A DNA stretch of 64,000 bases from Agaricus subrufescens (Eukaryota; Basidiomycota; Agaricomycetes; Agaricales; Agaricaceae), in assembly GCA_029945375.1 (NCBI GenBank), contig CM057058.1, positions 1,178,001 through 1,242,000 of the forward strand, given 5' to 3'. This document shows positions 59,801 through 64,000 of this stretch, piece after piece. The position numbers and the translations under genes are program-made. Each line of letters begins with the position of its first letter. The first letter of the stretch is position 1. The notes beneath the pieces were generated by a model. That model did no database searches. It was not told the DNA's origin and was given only the letters and a program-made list of their open reading frames with translations.

Positions 59801-60465
59801 TGAAACTCTAAATCTATTCTGCTCGAAAACTCTTATATCTCTCTCCGAAATCCTTGAGACAGTTATTTCTTGGTTTGAAGTCTAACAAAGGTCGTAGACC
59901 ATCGTTCCTTCTCCCTGTTTCGTCTCGGAGACGCTTCCTCGCTCTTCAATATCACCTATGAGAATGAGTCTAGGCGTTCTGAATTCATGATGAAGGGCAC
60001 ACTCCAGGAAACGCCTTTCAAAGTTGTTGACATTTCCAAATTATCCAAATATATAGATATCAAATTGCAGTTTCGCTATCACGCTACAACTGTGGCAAAC
60101 TTTTCTGATCCATGGGATGTTACGTGCCATGTGAGTGAAAAATATGTTTTGCGTTTGCGATCATGCATTGAAAAAGTGTTTTGTAGCATGTACGGGGAGG
60201 AAAATGGAAAGAAGGCGACGACCAGGACTGGAAGACAGAGTTTCGCTGGCGAGACTGCAGTTGCTCTCAACGGCTCGAGCTTCAGTTGCATCACTGGGAG
60301 ACTGAGTTCCCGGATCACGCCGTCTCAATTCTGTTCACTGCAGCCCCCGATTGTTGTGTGGAATTTCGATTTGTTGACCCCAAGGATGGTGTGTCGGAGT
60401 GGACGTACTGGTTTTGGTGTGAAATCCCGTTCGAGGAGCGTAAAAAGTATAGCATCCATGTATGA
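56873..60465 (+). CDS. NACHT-domain STAND protein C, tandem copy 3 (possibly impaired)
   Basis: Exons by homology: 56873-57340, 57423-57502 (or less), 57569-57598, 57648-59254, 59963-60130 and 60187-60465. Head MPDISLRLPRFLRFRRSRSR; disordered region; short motif MFNQAEKFSASGNFVDGN; NACHT from MKELLDKTIPGAEF with GAAGVGKSAI and VIIDGLDEC; helical region RKFLLALASGWD, FHKSFIDYI. C-terminal module: NESRRSEFM, LQFRYHATT, FSDPWDVTC, CSCSQRL, CCVEFRF, SEWTYWFWCE. Two oddities: the donor after exon 2 falls in the wrong phase compared with copies A, B and D, so the spliced frame stops before the NACHT; and the penultimate intron is 708 bp instead of about 55. It may be a recent pseudogene or use an internal start at 57650. 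Confidence 0.7.
59287..59334 (+). repeat. Inverted repeats inside the enlarged intron of gene C
   Basis: GATATTG and CAATATC flank a smaller GGTGG/CCACC hairpin. It lies at the left end of extra intron sequence absent from the paralogues. Confidence 0.45.
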
Positions 60466-60967
60466 TGTACTACTTTGACCTTGCCACTATCAATAGCAGA
60501 ACTGGACTGTTATCGCTGCAGATTAAGGGGCTAATGCTCGAAAGGACGCGACATTCACGAATGCATATAACGTGGCTGAGCCAACAGAATGTTTGACTTG
60601 ATAAAACAAATATGATGCAGTGGAATCACCGGTCTAGCAACTAGCTTCAGGGGAGCGTTTCGATTCGGGACTCAAGTGACCTGTAATCGAAGGTGCTACT
60701 GTGGAGCCGGTTTACAATTTACAAAAGTGTTTATATGAGATCAATATCCCGGAGCCGCGAGCTCTTCCGGCGTCGGACACGTCAAATAATTCTATAAAGT
60801 ACGGCGAACGGCGCATCTGAATGGGGACAGTTTGTTCCGGCCCAGTGGGGTATCGGCTTTTGGACGGGGGAGTGAGCTAGGCAGGGACACTTATAAATAG
60901 CTTGGATCTACACGTTGATGGACAGCTCGAATGGGCTTTGCTTCTGCCCTCGACCTGCCCCGCCTGG
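60466..60967. promoter_or_regulatory. Upstream region of NACHT gene D
   Basis: About 500 bp with a TATA element (TATAAATA, 60892-60899) 76 bp before the start codon. Confidence 0.5.
60892..60899 (+). promoter_or_regulatory. TATA box of NACHT gene D
   Basis: TATAAATA, 76 bp before the ATG. Confidence 0.5.
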
Positions 60968-63868
60968 ATGCCTGACTTCCGCTTCCACCTCCCTCGATTC
61001 CTACGTCCGCACCGCTCATCGCGCTCACATCCGACCTCTGCAAGTCCTCGCAATGATGCAGCCGACCCCCGATCCCAAAATCTGAGCCCGACTCCTGCCG
61101 CGCCCCCCCGCCCGTTCTCTAGGCAGGGTGCACTGGAACAGGACGCGTGTACTGCCACCACCGCTTACTATATGCCTGCTTCTAGCAGCCTGAGCACAGA
61201 TCGCTTCGGTGTTGATAGAACGCCGGAAGACACTGGTATCCGATCCTCACCCATTTCTCCACCAGTCACACCGATGAACGTCGTTGGCTCAACCCTTGTA
61301 CCCAAGCTCAGTCCCCCAGGTTCAGTTGTGCAGCCGCCTGTTTGCCCCCCGCATCTTCTATATTGCACGGACTCGGCCCGAACGCTCGAAACGCCTCCGC
61401 AACAATCTTTGGCTATTGAACGACAAACCGTGAGTCTGTTTAATATTTCCCTAACAAATGATGGTGTTGAATCATTCACAGCCAGCGTCGGCCGAGGATC
61501 TCCAGCCATCGCAGCATCAAAGCCTGGAGGTATTCAAGAACGCGCGTGACTTCTCTGTTGTGGGGTCAAGTTTTATTGACCACAAAAACAGTAAGTCACC
61601 TCTACTTGTCAGATTCGTTTTCCGATCCAAAAAAAACATCACCGTTAGTCACGAACATTAACACTTCCAACCAATGTAAGCAAGATTCATATTTTCTTAC
61701 CACTGCTCATTGCCACTCGCCAGTCATGAAAGACCTTCTGAAGGAAACAATCCTCGGCGCAGCGGCCGATTCTTCGGCTCGCGACCCACCCCCAAGATGT
61801 CACCCCGGAACTCGTTTGGCTATCCTCGAACGATGTATATACTTTGTTGGTCACTGCGAGGGAACTAGAAAGATGCGCTGGGTAGTAGGCGCCGCCGGAG
61901 TAGGGAAGTCTGCTATCATGCAGAGCGTCACCGAGTCTCCCAAGCTTATTGTGGATTATCACGCTTCAGTCTTCCTTTCCATCAACGGACGCAATGATGG
62001 GAGGAAAACCATCATCACACTGTCCTACCAGTTTGCCGCCAAATCGCAGTCATATCGTCGGGCCATCGAGGACGAGATCAGTTGTGACCCGTCACTTCTT
62101 CAGTCGTCGATGGCTGTCCAATTCGAAAAATTTATCGTTCAACCATTCATATATAATCCCGAAATGACCCGTACTGGTCGCGTGCTGATCATTGTTGACG
62201 GCCTCGACGAGTGCAAGGAGACACGTAGTCAGGTCGAGCTCCTCCGCCTGATTTCTGGTTTCTGCATCTCGTATCCTTCTTCGCCAATTGTGTGGCTCAT
62301 TGCGAGTCGCCCTGAACCACACATCGTTTCATTCTTCGCTAAACCCGAGGTCACACCAGCATATGAGAAGGAGGAAATCGCCGTGGACACCAACGAGGCT
62401 CGCGCTGATGTTGAACGGTTCCTTCGCCACGAGTTAAAGGAGATTGGGAGGGAATCGGATTCACTTGAACCATGCTGGCCCGATGAGCAGCATTTATGGA
62501 AATTGGCGAATGCTGCGGGTGGGCTATTCGCCTATGCGCAGACTGTCGTCAGATATATTGGTGACTCGAACTTTGGCGACCCAGCGTCGCAGCTCTCCGA
62601 TGTCTTGAATGTAATTGATGAGCTTCCAATGTCTGAGCTCTCGCGCGAAGAGCATCCGATGGCACTACTTGATGCGCTATATGCCCGCATCCTGTCCAAT
62701 GTTCCACCAAAAAACATGGCTAACACTCGGAAAATCTTACTATTGCTGTCGTCAGACTGGGCTTCAGCATTGAGGTCCGGGGAAAACTTCATCGTTCTGT
62801 GCAATTGGTTAGGTATGACGGCCGATGAAGCATATGCGGCTCTCAATCGCCTCCGTTCTGTGTTGTATTTTCCCCAGCGCCATGAAGCCCATAAAGAATC
62901 GCCCAAATCTTTCCATAAATCCTTCTTCGACCATCTATCCAGATCCGGGTTTTCGCCCAACATCAAACTTGAAGCTCAACAACTCATGGTTCAATGTGCA
63001 TTCAGAGTGTTAAAGGAAGCTCCCGATGGCATTGATCTTGATAGTGGTGATTATGATTTTGTTTATGGTAGGTTAGCTCGTCATACTGGTGCCCGTGGCA
63101 ACATTTCAATTTCTTGGCCGGCTCATGGGACGATGTCTATTTGGGACGACTCTAAAACGCGGTTGAACTTGTATCAGCTGGCAATCGGAGAAGTTGCAGC
63201 GGGGATAGAACGTGGAGATCCAGTGTTCCTGAGCGAGTCCTACATCAAACTCTTGACAATTGCGTTTGCGATTCGTTATGACGGCGATCTTTTCAATCAA
63301 ATGCGGGACGTAGTATTTGTGAGTGCTTCATAATCAATTTCCGCTGTGTCTATAGATCTGAACTTATACATAGGATAAACCTCGGCGCCATGACTTCATG
63401 AAGCATGGCATACTCAAGCAAACATCTGCAAAGGCAGTTAATTTTTCCAATTTTGACAGCAGTTGCGATGTTGAGATGCAGTTCCAACGTTCTGATCCAG
63501 CAACGACTCTCGATGTATGGGAACCATCTTGCAAGGTGAGAGTAATACTCACATTTACGAATGCCCATTGAATTTGTGCTGTGTAGCATACACGAGCCGG
63601 CCAATACGAACAAGGCCAGCAACAGAGTTGGACCACTGCCTTTGGTTATTTCGATTGTCGTTTTTGCTATGATAGGCTCAAACACCAATTTGAAAGCCAG
63701 GCTGCCCGGTTGCCAGATCAGGCTGTCACAATTATGTTCACATCATCATATTACTGTTGTATCGAGTTCATGTTTGATGATCCAGAAGATGAGGCGTCGG
63801 AATGGAGATATCGGTTCTGGCTTTACCTTTCTCCGGACGAGCGCAGAGCACTTGGGAGTACTGTTTAG
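60968..63868 (+). CDS. NACHT-domain STAND protein D, tandem copy 4
   Basis: Intact, 878 aa. Exons 60968-61429, 61482-61590, 61649-61675, 61724-63318, 63374-63535 and 63587-63868, all in phase. Head MPDFRFHLPRFLRPHRSS; Pro/Ser-rich disordered region; short motif VFKNARDFSVVGSSFIDHKN in a longer exon 2 (109 nt against 70); linker ITNINTSNQ. NACHT from MKDLLKETILGAA with GAAGVGKSAI and IIVDGLDECK; then RKILLLLSSDWA, LCNWLGM and FHKSFFDHL. The C-terminal module is the most diverged: HDFMKHGILKQ, LDVWEPSC, QSWTTAF, CRFCYDRL, YYCCIEFMF and SEWRYRFWL, ending ERRALGSTV. Its own 3' end matches remnant E. Confidence 0.88.
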
Positions 63869-64000
63869 TGTATTGTATGCTACTGGGGCTTACTTGTCGA
63901 GACTTCTGACTTGTAAGGTTTTTGAATATGTCCATGTCGTGCGCTCTATGGGACGTTTTTGGTATAGTTGCTTTAAAAATCTACTCGATGACCCTGGTGA
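63869..64000. other. 3' flank of gene D to window end
   Basis: Short sequence after the stop; nothing further seen before the window ends. Confidence 0.4.

Overview
This window looks like nuclear DNA of a filamentous mushroom-forming basidiomycete (Agaricomycetes-like). Nearly every gene is broken by short GT-AG introns of about 40-75 bp, genes sit on both strands without operons, there is an intron-containing tRNA, a non-LTR (LINE) retrotransposon, and a tandem family of NACHT (STAND/NLR-like) proteins of the kind that expands in Agaricomycetes. I cannot name the species. Exon junctions are my own reading of splice signals, checked by codon phase and by agreement between paralogues.

Layout. 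1-868: 3' part of a xylose-reductase-type aldo/keto reductase (+). 1238-3713: complete glucosamine-6-phosphate synthase (-). About 4.6 kb follows with nothing I can support, then an F-box-type gene (8307-9343,+), a class 3 lipase (10937-12609,-), tRNA-Thr(AGT) (-), two small membrane-protein genes (12858-13865 and 14410-15017,+), a Ran1/Sks1-type kinase (16720-19465,-), a degenerate gene remnant near 20-21 kb, and a basic KEN-box protein (21833-22754,+).

24.8-39.4 kb holds three paralogues of a large membrane glycoprotein family. Two are intact; the middle one is a pseudogene with a large internal deletion. A complete but decayed 7.76-kb LINE lies between them, bounded by a 13-bp target-site duplication. 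Then come an amino-acid permease with about twenty introns (40026-42904,-), a coiled-coil protein, a PFK-2/FBPase-2 protein whose phosphatase histidine is replaced by serine (44670-46850,-), and a Yra1/ALY mRNA-export adaptor (47124-48047,-).

48.6-63.9 kb is the most unusual part: four head-to-tail NACHT genes (A-D) plus two decayed fragments. All share one unusual architecture: a conserved basic N-terminal peptide, a disordered Ser/Pro-rich stretch, a tiny exon pair with an amyloid-like motif, a NACHT domain, and an unrecognised C-terminal module of about 150 residues in place of WD40, ankyrin or TPR repeats. Copies differ by lost splice sites, a frame break and an enlarged intron, which suggests birth-and-death evolution of an innate-immunity or self/non-self recognition locus.

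Functional themes: chitin precursor synthesis (GFA1), sugar metabolism and its control (AKR, PFK-2, Ran1/Sks1-like kinase), nutrient uptake (permease, lipase), mRNA export (Yra1), and an accessory NLR-like array.
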